The position numbers and the translations under genes were made by a program. A stretch of DNA of 64,000 nucleotides from Gnetum montanum. Lineage: Eukaryota; Streptophyta; Gnetopsida; Gnetales; Gnetaceae. Below, one piece after another: positions 33,678 through 45,720 of the stretch. The DNA lies in assembly GCA_015680685.1 (NCBI GenBank), contig MNCI01030039.1, positions 296,512 through 360,511 on the forward strand. The letters run 5' to 3'. The notes below the pieces were generated by a model that was not told where the DNA came from, did no database searches, and saw nothing but the letters and a program-made list of their open reading frames with translations. The first letter of the stretch is position 1; every line of letters starts with the position of its first letter.

Positions 33678-36600
33678 CCACTATAAATAGCACAACACTT
33701 AGCACATTTTGTACATTTTCTCTCAAATGCAGAAGGAGTTTTTTCCATCCCAAGAGCCTAAAACCTTCTAGAGCCCATAACTCATGAACCACTTGTTCGA
33801 TTAACCCTGTTCTTAAATCCTACAACTACTAGAGGTGATCTCTATATCATGGGAGCCAAAACCTTTGGTTTTTGATGAAAATTTTTTCAAAAATTTTCTA
33901 ACTCCCACAAGGTTTAACTAATAAAATAATATTAAAATAACTAATTTATGAGAGTTAAACCTTTCTAACAAACTCTGGTAGTCATTTAAGCAAAGTAATA
34001 ATAAAATTATATTAAAATAAGCAATCTGTCATAATCACAACATTGCCAAAGTGTAATAAGATCAAATAAGACAAGGTATCTAAATGTTCTAAGTTACATA
34101 ATAAATGCTAATCTTTGGTTATGTTGTGATTACAAATGGCACCTAGACTAAGGGATAAATGTGGAGCGAAGGTAGGACTATTTCAACCAAGGGATAAGTG
34201 ACCAAGAATAGGAAGGGACCAATAGTGAAAGTAGTCTTAGGAGCAGGTAGCTGTAATGCATGAAACATGATCTGTTTGGGAAGAGCTTGAAGTGTAATAT
34301 GTCTAACATATTCTTGTAGTTTAAACATAGCAATCCCATCGAGATGAAGCACCAAGACTGAGATTGAATGTTGCATTCACCTTGGTAGATGCTTTCCTTA
34401 GACAAATTCATGCTAAGGAGATCCAAAGTTCAATTTTCTAAGAGTTGAACTTTGGTACCTTCTTGGACATCACTTTAGAAGAAGTTAAAATGCAATTGCA
34501 GAATTCTCCCATGTTTCCCATTCTTACTTCTAGTGGAGAATGGTAAATGGGAGAAACATATCTCTTTTGGAATAACAAGCAGCTTGATGCCATGGTCAAA
34601 ATCAAGGACATTAGTGTGTCCTACTTAGTGGAGGGCATCTCTTAGGTCCTTGGGTTGCTAGAAACTAAGACAAAATCAGCAGAGATATCAATTCAAGTAG
34701 ACCTAAAGGTGAAAAGGAAGTGGATCTACTAGTGCTATGGGGTTGACCATAAGAAGTACAGTGAACTAACCAAGGTAGGAAAGGTATATTTTAAGATCAT
34801 GACCTATCACCTTAATCGAATAGTGAGGCTAAGCAAACTGATGATCTTCTTTGTCCATGCATGTGTCGCTTTAAGTGGGAAATTCCTAGTCAATCTCTCA
34901 CAGTTGATCCATCTTGAAATAGAGAAGCACTTTAAGGAAAATGAACCTGGGAGAAAATCACTTTCCTTCCTGTGCTTAATTTGCAAATTGTGCGAAAGAG
35001 GAGAAATAGCCCACTATTCAAATGACATCCTTCAACATGCTCCTATTGCCTCTTGGGTAGAAATGATGAAAGATAAATTTCTTCTAATAGTTCAAGAAGA
35101 GGCGTATCCACCACCATCACTCACCACTCAAGAAACAACATTAGAGGCTCATGTTTCCATGGAGCGCATGTAAAAAATTGATGAGCAAATTTTGCAGTAG
35201 TAGTAGGCTAGATCGAATGGTAAGTCCTCTATCTACTAATTAGCACTGAGCCATCTGAAAGAGGTCATTTGTATAATCAGCTAGTTGGAGGACAAAAAAA
35301 TAATGTCTTTTACCCAATGAATGTAAGTACCCACAAGATCGAATCCTAGTGATCGAGAGATAATGGTGTCCCTTCTAGAACAACAACAATTTCCAAAGAT
35401 ATCTAGAAACATTACTACCTTGTCGGTGCACCTAGAGGAAGGCAAGGAAGCAACTATCATGGTGATGCAACACAAAGGATAAGAAAAAGTTGTCAAGGTT
35501 GTGGATGATAGAGTTGGGAAAGCATTGAATGTTGCTACAACTACAGTTCTTGATATTGTTGCACTTCATAATGTGCAAACATCTACAGGAGCAAGTGGAA
35601 GATTTAGCATAGGCCAGCATGAAGAATTGTTGGACTGACTAGTTGGAATTGGGTAATCACTTTTGGAGATCTTTCACCTATCAGATAACATCACAGCAAT
35701 CTAATTGATGCTATTGGAGGCAAGGGGCAAGTACATCATTGCTAATGCCCAACTTGAGGTATCCACTCCTAAAATTGATGCTCGGCTATTGAAGTGTCAA
35801 AATTAAGAGCCACTTAGCTAATCTCATTGTTCTTGGTCAGGCTATGACTAGAGATGAAGCTCTATTATAGCTTTAGGAGAAACTTAAAATGGCTAAGAAT
35901 GCCAAGGAGATTATGGTCTTTGATGAGTTCAAGTAGCAGCAATGGCTTATAACACTGAGATGGACTTATTAGAGACTTGTAAGGAGAATGCAATTCTAAC
36001 CAAGGACAACCATTTCTTGAGAAATGTTGAAACTCAAAGGACTATATGGTTGAATTCCTATGATAACAATAAGAGCAACTTGCCAAGGTAACCATGGACC
36101 TAAAGAGGTCACCTTTTCACTAGAAATCAACAATTGAGATTGCTACCTAGAAAAATGAGGCTCTCAAGTTTGAAAGGATTAAAAATCACTACAGGGACTA
36201 GGTTGGCCTTGTCAAAGAGGTCAATGAAAACCAAATCCAATTGGTAAAGGAAAAAGTCAATGATGGCATCCAACAGCTCCAATAAGGAGGTGGCATGTGG
36301 CAGCCCATGGATTGAATGTATACAACAAGGTAGAAATTCACCTCAAGGAGTTATAAATTAAGGAGATGATGAAGTACATGGAGCTCTCCAATATCCATTA
36401 TGTAAACTTGGAAATGCTAACTTCTAGGAGACCAAGGTCAGAATTGGAGAAGCAAGTGGCTAGCTCATACCTTTTGTATGAGGTTAAGTTCAAGCATCAT
36501 AAGGACACAAAATAGAAGCTAGAAATAGCCAATGCTAAACTCGAAGTTCTTGGAGCATGATTCATAGAACAAAGATCAACAATTGATAACCTAGCCTGAA

Positions 36601-36690
36601 GAATGAATGACTACTAGAAGATGCAAAATGCTATCCTCTACCACCTAGGACCATTTGATTTTTCCTCTCATCTTCAAGCCACCAAAGGGG
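33678..36690 (+). pseudogene. extra reading-frame block in A, plant-transposon-protein-like
   Basis: Lies between B and the 3' end of A and is absent from D and F. Plus-strand coding signal runs from about 34440 to 36650. The open part 34799-35173 reads YHLNRIVRLSKLMIFFVHAC, then HLEIEKHFKENEPGRKSLSF and LCKLCERG. This arrangement (helical block, small-residue block, then F-x-x-L-I-x-x-L-C) resembles the putative plant transposon protein domain found as an accessory ORF in many plant elements. From about 35350 it becomes coiled-coil-like, with SELEKQVASSYLLYEVKFKH near 36437. Many stops. Family assignment is by resemblance only. Confidence 0.45.
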
Positions 36691-36902
36691 TTTAGTTATC
36701 AATTTATCTTAGTGTTCAATTTTTCTTCCATGAACACTAGTTTTTGTAAAAGTTGTAAATATATACACTTGGGGTTCTAAGCATTAGTTTGAATTAGTTG
36801 AAGTTAGTTAGTCAATAATTTCATACCTTCCCAAAATTTTGTAAAACACTTATTCCTACTTTTTTTTACTTGAGGACAAGTTTTCATTTAGTCATGGTGG
36901 TA
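36691..36902 (+). other. 3' end of A with polypurine tract
   Basis: Aligns with D 31640-31804: the shared ATACCTTCCCAAAATTTTGTAA block at 36820 and ACTTGAGGACAAGTTTTCATT at 36870. The tract GTCATGGTGGTA (36890-36902) directly precedes the LTR. Confidence 0.7.
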
Positions 36903-37776
36903 TGATGAGTCATTGTTGGTTGGACTACATCAACACGAATGCATCAATGCATTTGCATCGACGTGTACCTATTGATGTGTACTCGTCAATACATGGTTTG
37001 ATGCGTTGACACATGCACATGAACAGAGTATTTGGCCTTGCCTATATAAATGCACATACCTATCACATTTAAGAAACTCATTCATTAGTAGCATAGTAGA
37101 GCTCTTGTAGTTTGTTCTTTGAGAGTTAGAATATTTTCTAGGTACCTACAGTAGGAGTTGAGAAGTGTACAGATTTTTATTTGAGCATTGATGTACTTGG
37201 ATACTTTGGTGTGAACCACAATAAAAATGAGATTTCTTAATAAAACTTGTAGCACTTGGACTTAGCATAATATTTAATTTAATGCACTTTACTATTCTAC
37301 AATTTACTTTCATGCATTTAATTAATTAATTAAATACAAATAATTAACACACATAAATTCAACCACATTGAGCATATGTTAATGCTTGGTAATCCTAATA
37401 GCACTTATGCTTGGCAACCCAGTAGCATTGCAACATGTTGAAGATGTGTACGGTAGTTGGGAGCGAATGGTTATGGTAGGATTAGTTAAGGCAGTAAATA
37501 ATTTCTAGATTAATCAAGCATTTAATTACTTTATTTTCATGCTTAGGAGAAATAAATAAAAGCATAAAAATTTATACAAATCAGGTGCCTTAGTTACACT
37601 TAACCATACTATTGTACCCTTACAAGTGGAACTAAGAAGACAACAATCATGTCCTTAAGATTCACTACCTAGACAATGTGTACTTAGAGAGCTAAAGTCT
37701 ACAGAATTTAATTGGATCACATAGTGAATGTTGGTGATTCATATGGTTGGGCATAGGAACTACTTGCTACTCATCA
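36903..37776 (+). repeat. 3' LTR of element A
   Basis: 874 bp, TGATGAGTCATTG to CTACTCATCA. It has a TATA box (TATAAA, 37045-37050) and TGCATCRA-type motifs upstream of it. It is followed by the target duplication ACAAC at 37777-37781. Confidence 0.85.
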
Positions 37777-39560
37777 ACAACATTGGCCTCTTCACTTTTG
37801 TAATTGAGCATAACATTAAACTTCTATAATTGTACCACCCACTTGATGTGTTTGACACTTAGCTTCTTTTAAGAATTAAGAAATTAATGTGCTTTGTGGT
37901 TAGTCATCAAAGTGAACTTCTTAGGTAGCATGCCATACCTCCAATGCTTGGTTTCTTGGAGAATAGCATATAACTTCTTATCATATATGTTATATTTTTG
38001 ACTTGACTCATTGAAATTTTCTAAAAATAAAGTAACAAGTCTACCTTCTTGTGAAAGTACCCTTTCAATGGTAATTTCATTTGCATTTACCTCCTCTTGA
38101 AAAAGCTTCTAGAAATGTAGCATTGCAAGCACTAGTTTACTAGTTAGTTTTTTCTTCAACAAGTCAAAGCTCCTTTAGGTCTTATCACCTCACCTCAAAT
38201 CTTAATTATTCTTGAGTAAAGAAAACATAGACCATGAAATATCATTGAAAGTTTTAATGAACCTTTGATAAAAACCTAATAAACCAAGAAATAATTTTAC
38301 TTTCCCAACATTTTTTGAAGTTGACCAATATCTAATATTTAGAAATCACATGTTTTAAATAAGTGATTTCCCTTCTAAAGAAGTAACTCTTCTTCACATA
38401 AATCACCAAATGCATCTCCTCTAAATCAAGATACACTATTCTTGAGGAATTCAAGTGCCCCTTCTTATTAGAGTTATATATCAAAATATCATCAAAGAAG
38501 ATAATAAAATACTTACCAATAAAATCCTTAAGAACATCATGCGTGAACCTCATGAAAGTGGTAGAAGCATTTGTGAGCTCAAATGGCATCACCAACTACT
38601 CTAATAATCCATCTAGTGTCTTGAAAGATGTCTATCGTTCATCACTAGGCTTGATTTGAGTTTGATAATATTCACTGTTCAAATCAATTTTGCTAAAAAT
38701 CTCTATATTAGTAAGGACATCAAGGATAGCATCCCTCCATGCAATAGAAAACCTATACCTTACTATTATATTGTTCATAGCCCTTAAATCAATGCACATC
38801 CTCCATTCTAGACTATCCTTCTTTGCTACTAGTACTTCCAAAATTACACAAGGAGAAATGGACTCTGACATGAAACCATTCATAAGTAGCTCATCTGCCT
38901 ATCTTTGCAATTCAAATTACTAATTTGGTGTCATCTGGTATACTCTTTCATTGGGAATGATAGCAATAGGGATAAAGTTAATTTAATGCTGAACATTTTG
39001 CATTGGTATCCATCCATTTGATTCCTCTTTGAACATCTAGGGAAATTTCTTCTTAAAGTCTAACACAATTGTTGGAAGATCTAGCTATACAACATCATGG
39101 TTAGAATTAATAGTTAATATGAAAACAAAACCAAAATTAGCAAGAAGAATTAAGAAATCATTAAGTAAGCATTGTTGCCTCCCTTGTTCAGCTATCATAG
39201 GAATTAACTCATGGATTCCATTATGTCTTGATATACTCCACACATTAATTTCTTCATTAAATTAAGCATCATTATAAAAATTCTAAGGTCTTTCAAAAAT
39301 TACATCAACACAATCAATTGGTAGCACATAACATTTACCACATCATGATAACTCCAAATTTTAAACTTCAAGATATATTGCTTCCTCATATCTTGAGAGA
39401 AGTCTCTTGACAACAAATGCACCTTGTAGGATCTAGGATGTGGATTTGTTACTAAACCAAATCTAGCAATTACCGTAGAAGAAATAATTTTTTTTGGCTC
39501 CCCCATTAATCAAAATATGAAACCATTTTCCACTAAGCAAACATATAGCCCAAATCAAAA
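37777..39560 (-). pseudogene. protease, RT and RNase H region of element C
   Basis: Protease at 39506-39300 shows only the part after the active site (HPHPRSYKVHLLS). RT at 38883-38632 reads ESISPCVILEVLVAKKDS, WRMCIDLRAMNNI and FSKIDLNSEYYQ. At 38595-38332 it reads FELTNASTTFMRFTHDVLK and FFDDILIYNS with the catalytic FDD intact. RNase H remnants run to 37777, where element A interrupts. The reading frame is broken throughout, more than in B. Confidence 0.85.
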
Positions 39561-40870
39561 ATAATAATTCTTTTTTGGATGATCTCATCTATTCACATTT
39601 CTCATAAATGCATAAGAATTCAACTGAAAAAATTTCTCATTTTTTGGAGCATTAGCATTAGCTCTTTAAAGATCTTGGCTAGATGTTTTCTCTACCTACA
39701 TGGTTTGTACATCCTTGCCCTTAGTTGTCTTATGAAGTGGATATTTCCATTGCTTGTGTGCCCACTCTCTACATTTAAATCATTGAATCTTGGTCCTTTT
39801 CTTTTATACCTTGGGCCTTGTCTTTTTTTCCTTGGGCCTTCTTGGCCTTACCATTCTCATTATCCTTCTCTTATTTTCATGGTTTCCATATTTGTCTTTA
39901 GAATTTGACTTTGATCACTTCTTTGATTTGGATCCTCTGTTCTATTTCCTTAACACTTGTTTGCTCTTATTCTCAAATCCATTAAGTTTCTTTTATTCCT
40001 TGAGTGTCAAATCATAAGCCTCATCAAGGGTTTACAGCTCATATAATAACAACTCCCACTGATACATCATCTTGAGACCTCTAAGAAAGATTGAAGCCTA
40101 TTCATATTTCTTCGGATTTACCTTATCTTGATTGAATAGTTCCAAAAATTTAATACTCCTTGATATCTTTGCATCTGTATCTAAGGAATTTAAGCTTCAT
40201 TATTATCTCTTATCTCTAGCAAGATTATTTAAATTTCTGTTTCAACCTACACTTCATCAAATATTAATCCCTTATTGGATGACCATTTTTCCTCTCATAA
40301 CTTTAGGACTCTTTTTTCCATCAAGTTCAAGCCATACCTTAAAGTTTGGATTTATTAATTGGTGTCCTAAAGTGATTCAGTATCTCCTCAAGCTTAAAAT
40401 TCTTATCAAGTACCTTCAACCAACTTGCAAAAGCATTAGTATCATCTACAACATTGAAATTTTTCAATTTCACATAAGAAAGTCTTATAGAATTTTTAAA
40501 TGCTTTGACAAGTTTTTCTTCATCTTCATTATCCAATTTTATTTGAGAATAAGAAAATGTTTATCATCGAGCTCTTGAAGTTCCAACATAAAAATTTGGA
40601 TTACCTTCCTTTAGAATCCTAGGCTGATGAGTTCTCACACTTCCATAGTTGGAATGTTCTTACTTCTCATTTGCTTTCCCTCCACCAAGTTGAGAAACCT
40701 TTTCATCACCATTTGAAAAATAATTCTTATCATCATCATAAGTCTAAATAAGACTAGAACCTACATTCCTATCTACCTTAGCATTGATCTCATACAATCG
40801 TTTAACCATTAGCTAAAAGGTAGATTTCATACTCTACATATCTCTATTTAGGGCTTGAAAATTTTTCTTC
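39561..40870 (-). pseudogene. gag of element C
   Basis: Aligns with gag of B. 40536-40339 reads DNEDEEKLVKAFKNSIRLSY, then YVKLKNFNVVDDTNAFASWL. Further left, the MAYQ-like segment (40060) and Lys-rich stretch before the knuckle are recognisable only by alignment. Decay is heavy. Confidence 0.7.
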
Positions 40871-40936
40871 TTGGAATTCATATGAGACAAACATAAAATT
40901 TCACATCCAATTTCCAATTAAAAAATAATCATATAC

Positions 40937-40948
40937 TCTAATACTAAT
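40937..40948 (-). other. decayed primer-binding site of element C (tRNA-iMet type)
   Basis: CTCTAATACTAA aligns with CTCTGATACCAA of element B. The differences are all transitions. Confidence 0.65.
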
Positions 40949-41764
40949 CATAGAGTAAGGTCACTCTAATTGATTTAACCTTTCAAAACATGCCAAATCC
41001 AAATATTATGCAAGATAATGTAGTTTCTAGAAAATAAGAAAACTAACTATCTTATATTAATGTTGAAAGAAGATTACAAATACAATGAAATCTAATCCAT
41101 AGAACATAAAAAACTTCCATATTCAACAATATTGTAGAGTGTGAGACTCTACAACCGCATACACAGTTGACCTCAATGCAAGCCATAATCGATCTAGATC
41201 TCTTCCTTACATAGTATCAAGGTCCAAACATAAAGAGTTATGGCTAATACCACCTCACATGGTTAACCACCAAGATGTACACCACTCTCATGAAATATCT
41301 ATTTTCACACTCTCTCTTAAACATGTAACAAAACTAATATTTATTAAAACACAAAGCTAGAACCCTAAGGAAATATTTACCATTTTGATCTTAACATTCC
41401 CAACTATTTTCCATCTCATAATTTATCACATTAAAAATTTCTATGAATGAATGAAACATCTATAGGCTTGATAAGACATCTATCTAACAAATTCAACATG
41501 CAGGTAAGAAGTATACATTTCAGGCAAGATGTCTCCTATAGTAACAAGACGTCTTTATTCAGACATCTACACTACTAAGAAGATGTCTCATTTGACATCT
41601 CAGCTCTTAGGTAAGACATATTTTAGGTCATTAGGATATTTTCTATGATATCGTAACTCTCATATAAGATGTATATAAAGGTCCAAGATGTCTCCCAAGC
41701 TACCCAAACTTTCATTCTTTTGCCTATAGGAAAGGAAAAGGGGTTCAAAAGAGGTGTTCCTACA
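40949..41764 (-). repeat. 5' LTR of element C (right copy)
   Basis: 816 bp. Aligns with 10370-11226. It contains the AGACATCT/AGATGTCT array at about 41485-41695, with an intact AGACGTCT at 41547-41554, and ends GTTCCTACA. Confidence 0.8.
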
Positions 41765-42215
41765 CCATCTCAAGATCCAATTTCTTAAAGAAAAATAAAA
41801 AATCCTAGTTGTATCATATGTAGCCTATTCTAGTTTCTTAAAGAAGAAGAGAAGACCACCTAGAAGGTTGTAATGGAAAAGAAAAGAAAACTTGCAGAGA
41901 AGCATTTCATAAGCAAAGAAGCTAAGGCTAATGTGATTTAGCAAATTAAAGAGGAAGATTTGCGTAGTTAAGTTTAGGAGGAACTTAATAAAGCAAAGTG
42001 ATTAAAAAAATTAGTTGGTAAAGAAGATTATTTGTAACAATAAAGGTTACAAATAATGATTTCATGAAGTGAGGTTAATTAAAAATTCTTACAAATGAGA
42101 TTTGCAAAAAAGTACGAATGTGATAAGTTGTTAAGTTCATGATATAAAGATTAAGAATATTATTAAAACATCGATATTGATAATTAGAGTTACTAAAGAG
42201 TATAAAAACATACCT
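41765..42215 (+). repeat. G repeat, copy 2, right part
   Basis: Continues copy 2 after element C and aligns with copy 1 at about 5715-6155, for example gtttcttaaagaagaa and aacataaaaacatacctaa-like ends. Homology stops near 42215. Confidence 0.65.
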
Positions 42216-43620
42216 ACCTCTAATATTATGCTCTATATTCTACTTATTACCATAGATTTAATCCAATACATTTTAAAATTAAACATCATTATTACTCTTC
42301 CAGCTAAAATTATTCCTTGGTTTCTATACCCATATGGAAGATGCCCTAGGTTTTTGTATCGTATAACATGTTTTTAAACGGTATTGTTATTTTATTTTAC
42401 ATAAAGAATAACTTTTAAGTTTACTAATATATTACATTTTATGCTTTGTTTGTTTTATAAGTGAGAAACATTCCCATAGCTTGCTTCTTAGGAGATCCAA
42501 TACCCCTAATGCAAAATGACCAACTACCCATCAATTTAATTAACAAATAGAACTAGTTTGTCATTTTTCTATTGATATTCATATTAAAAATAGAATCAAG
42601 ATGGAAGCTAACGCATCTTCTACTCCCTTGGTTAATAATCCTTTTAACTTTTCATATTATTATGTCATTTTTAAATCTTTATAAAATATCAACCTTTTAT
42701 TTGAACTCAATTCAAGATATACATGATAATACCTTGAATGATTTGAAACTCTTTTAGGAATTTATAATGTCATCAATAATGATGTTACATGTAGAGTTTC
42801 TATGATAACATTTCTAGGTAAAGTAGTCTAATGGTTTCTTATGCTCCCAAATGTCTCTATCAAGACATGATTAGATTTTAAAAGTAAATTCATGTCTCAA
42901 TTTAAGAAGTTTACTAGTTATACCCTTATCTCTAGTAATTTTACTACATTATGGAAATCCCCCAAAGAAAGTATTTGTAACTACAACCTAAGGTTTCTGC
43001 AATAACTAGTGTATGTTCCTATTGAAATGTATCCTCAACATGATGGCATTCTCAATTTCTATCTTTCCACATTAGATCATTAGCACTCTAGCATTTAAAA
43101 TACCTTAATTTTTCTTATTTTTCATTTGGTTTTCCTCATCTTTTTGCTAATTTTCCCTTTATAGATTGTTTTAAAGATTTGTTTTCCCTAGTACTTAAAG
43201 GAAAGCATTTATTGTGTTCACATTCTTCAATGTCAATGAGAATGATTTAATCTTTGAAGGAATTTTATGATGTCACTAAGAGTCAAGAGTTTGGTATATT
43301 ATCAAGACCTGTTGAGAAAATATAAATATTAAATTTTGATTTAATTTCTCAACTATTTTAAGGTTAATATATCTTATAATATTTCCTTTTAATTATTTCA
43401 ATATGTAGAATAGGATTGTAGAATACTTTATAAGTTTAAGACTTGAACTGATGTTTTCATGCTTGTAATCAATGTTCCATCCTAATATAGACATGTTATT
43501 ATGTTATTGTTATTTAGGATGTTAGACATATTTCTTCAATATATGTCCAACATCCTATCATCCTATACTTAGTATTTTTTCTTTTTGTTAATAACATTCA
43601 CACTGACTTTATTTTGATGC
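42216..43620 (+). pseudogene. gag relic (Retrotrans_gag) at about 42720-43090 and decayed flanks
   Basis: The plus-strand frame near 42795 reads WFLMLPNVSIKT, then LDFKSKFMSQFKKFTSYTL and LWKSPKESICNYNLRFLQ. This is the W-(F/Y)-x-x-L-P, W/L-x-x-(F/L)-K-x-x-F-x-x-x-F and E-S-x-x-x-(Y/F)-x-x-R-F pattern of the Retrotrans_gag domain. It is preceded by IHDNTLNDLKLF near 42719. Stops replace several Trp and Gln codons. No LTR, primer site or pol part is attached on either side, and the flanks hold nothing else recognisable. It does not match gag of A to F closely. Confidence 0.55.
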
Positions 43621-44159
43621 TTTGATCCTTACACCAGTATCCGTTCTCACTTGACGTACACATCTTCAACCAATGCAACACTACTAGGATTACCAAATGC
43701 TAATCATTACTGGGTTACCAAGTGTTACAAGCATGCTCGAAGTGATCGTACTATGTGTGCTTACTTAGGAGAGTTGCAGGGTAAGAGAGAATCATTAATT
43801 AACTAAGGAAAGCATTAAGTAATAGTAATTAAGATTAATTAATCTATTTTGAATGCTGCAAGGTTTATCACAAGGTTTGTCTTTATTGCCATACACAAGG
43901 TGTGCTCAGGTACATAATGCTTGAATAAAGATTCATTCACTTTATGACTCCTATTGCGGGCATGCAGAAATAATTCTAACTCTAATAGGGAGAAAAGGCA
44001 ATAGTTTGGGTAATGGACTAAGACTAACTATGCAAACCAAGTGTGCCCACCTCTTATTTTTAGGCAATGAGGCAGGCTGCGATATCACGTACGTGATATC
44101 GCATGGAAGGCCACAATATCGCGTATGCAATATTGTAGACACAATATCAAAGCTCATCA
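43620..44159 (-). repeat. 3' LTR of element F, truncated
   Basis: Aligns with 52318-52862 of the 5' LTR, from GATCCTTACACC to GCTCATCA. The inner 290 bp corresponding to 52024-52318 (the end of R and U5) are missing, and unrelated sequence abuts at about 43620. A perfect 26-bp palindrome occupies 44078-44103. Confidence 0.8.
44078..44103. repeat. perfect 26-bp palindrome in U3 of the F LTR
   Basis: TGCGATATCACGT is followed by its exact reverse complement ACGTGATATCGCA. It contains CACGTACGTG, two overlapping ACGT cores. The homologous site in the 5' LTR (52768-52793) has decayed at CpG positions, and related ATATCGCG/GATATC units follow at 44114-44150. Confidence 0.92.
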
Positions 44160-45720
44160 TACCTCCATGACTGAATGAAAACTTGTCCTCGAGTTCCTTA
44201 CAAAATATTGAGAAGGTATGGGATTATTAATTGAATGAGAACTGACAGCAACAAGAAATAATAGACTCAAAGTGCCTAGTGAATGGATTGACAAACATAT
44301 TAAAACATTAGTGTTCACACCCTTTGTGGTGAACACTATACATGGGTGACATTTAGACCTTCACTTGAAAGCTTGAAGAGAAAGAGGAAGAAAAGAAAAT
44401 GAGGTGTGTTGCTACCAATGTTGAAATTGTACCCTCCGTTGTTTATCCATAGCCACGTGACTAGACTTGTTCCTGGCATAAACATTCTAGCTCCAGTCCA
44501 TCCTGAGTGCTTCCTCCTATTCCAATCCATAGTTCATGTAATCACCATCTACACACACAAAATAGTCATGGATGAGAAAGGATAAGTAAGTGACAATGCA
44601 ATTGATACCTTGCCTCAATATAAAGTGCATTGGTTGGGTTGTGGTTATGGCAGAAACTGGGTTAGAGGTTTATTACTAATAACTATCCAAGGTGTAGGGG
44701 TTAGGAAAGTAGTAAAATGGAGAAATTGAAAAATTTATCCCAGGGCCCCCATGATTAAGAGTGAACCTCCAGTAGCAATAAGATGGAAAAATATAAGGAA
44801 CAAGAAAGATGGAAAAAAATAACAATGACAAAGCCAATAAAGTGGATGTCAAAGATGGGGATGAAATGAGAAATGGTTAGTTGCAGAGAATGTTTAAGGA
44901 AAATAACTTAACAATTGCACCAAAAAGGAATGCTAGTGGGTCCTCCCCAAAGCTGGTTCATGCCCTATATGCCCTGATAACCCCACAAACAAAAGAGTCC
45001 ATAGGCTCTAGGAATGTCATTTGGAAGCAAGAGTTAAAAAAATTATCCACAAGAATTTACCAAGGAAAAAAAATGCACCAACCAAGATATGGATTAATCA
45101 TAAAATCAACAATGAGGTGGAAAATGGACAGAAAGATGGAGAGTAGAAATGGAATGAAATCCCAAGATCAAGGTTGTGTCAAATCCCTTGTGTATGTCAT
45201 GGTTATTGTGACTAAGTAGAACTCATTCCAAATTTGGACTCAAACCAACCACACTCAGTGACCTTGCATCAATACACTTGGCCAAACCATCCTCTTGAAC
45301 CAATAAGAATGCCTCCACAAAGAGTCACCACCATCCCAAGGAGAGTGAGATGGAGAAGCAGGAAGCAAGAAAGGGCCTTAGTTAGAGAGAACCTTTAGTC
45401 ATGGGTAACATGTCTTTCCAGTGCCATAACCAGTGCATTCAATAGTATATAATTCAATAGTATTATGATACCATTAGGAGCACCAATAGTATAGGTAAAA
45501 ACCAAACATTAGCATTCAATAGTATATAATTCAATCCACCATTAGGAGCACTTATTGTATCACGAATGAATGTAAATCAACCAAACAAAGAAATAGTAAA
45601 AATGTCAATGATGGTGTGAAGAAAAAAAAATAAGAAAGATTAAAGAAATGTGTTAAAAAAATACAAAAAAGGGTTTAGGGCCTAGAATGGTTGGCATAGG
45701 TGGCCATCTCCCCCACGACT
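44160..45720 (-). other. 3' untranslated region and polypurine tract of element F
   Basis: Inverted match to the 3' regions of D and A. The polypurine tract reads CAGTCATGGAGGTA on the minus strand at 44160-44173, directly before the LTR. It contains a small direct duplication (45435-45551). Open frames such as 44881-45219 show no family motif. Confidence 0.7.

Larger units (their letters stand above)
12779..37776 (+). mobile_element. element A: Athila-like Ty3/gypsy element, carrying nested B and D
   Basis: Plus-strand LTR element with 5' LTR, tRNA-Asp-type primer site, gag, protease, RT, RNase H, integrase, a long 3' untranslated region, an additional reading frame block and a 3' LTR. It is inserted into pol of element C. 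RT residues such as SGYNQ and the MDEFS(T)YG block match the non-chromovirus (Athila/Tat) type. About 12.3 kb of its length is element B. All coding parts have many TAG, TAA and TGA stops, typical of C-to-T decay at CAG, CAA and CGA codons. Confidence 0.85.
10370..41764 (-). mobile_element. element C: chromovirus-like Ty3/gypsy element, split by nested insertions
   Basis: Left LTR, integrase end, then (after removal of element A) RNase H, RT, protease, gag, primer site and right LTR, all on the minus strand. The two halves join in mid-pol: the sequence at 12778 and that at 37777 align with consecutive parts of the related element B near 24060. Both LTRs end CCTATA or CCTACA on the plus strand. 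Sequence on both outer sides belongs to copy 2 of the G repeat. I could not identify a convincing target duplication for C. Confidence 0.8.

Noticed and set aside
34143-34426. Overlapping minus-strand open frames of 77 and 82 codons
   Set aside because: No motif. They lie antisense at the start of the extra block of A, whose coding signal is on the plus strand from about 34440.
37777-37781. Target duplication between the two sides of element C
   Set aside because: This ACAAC belongs to element A. For C itself the bases next to the LTRs (TACAA and CCATC) do not match, so I claim none.
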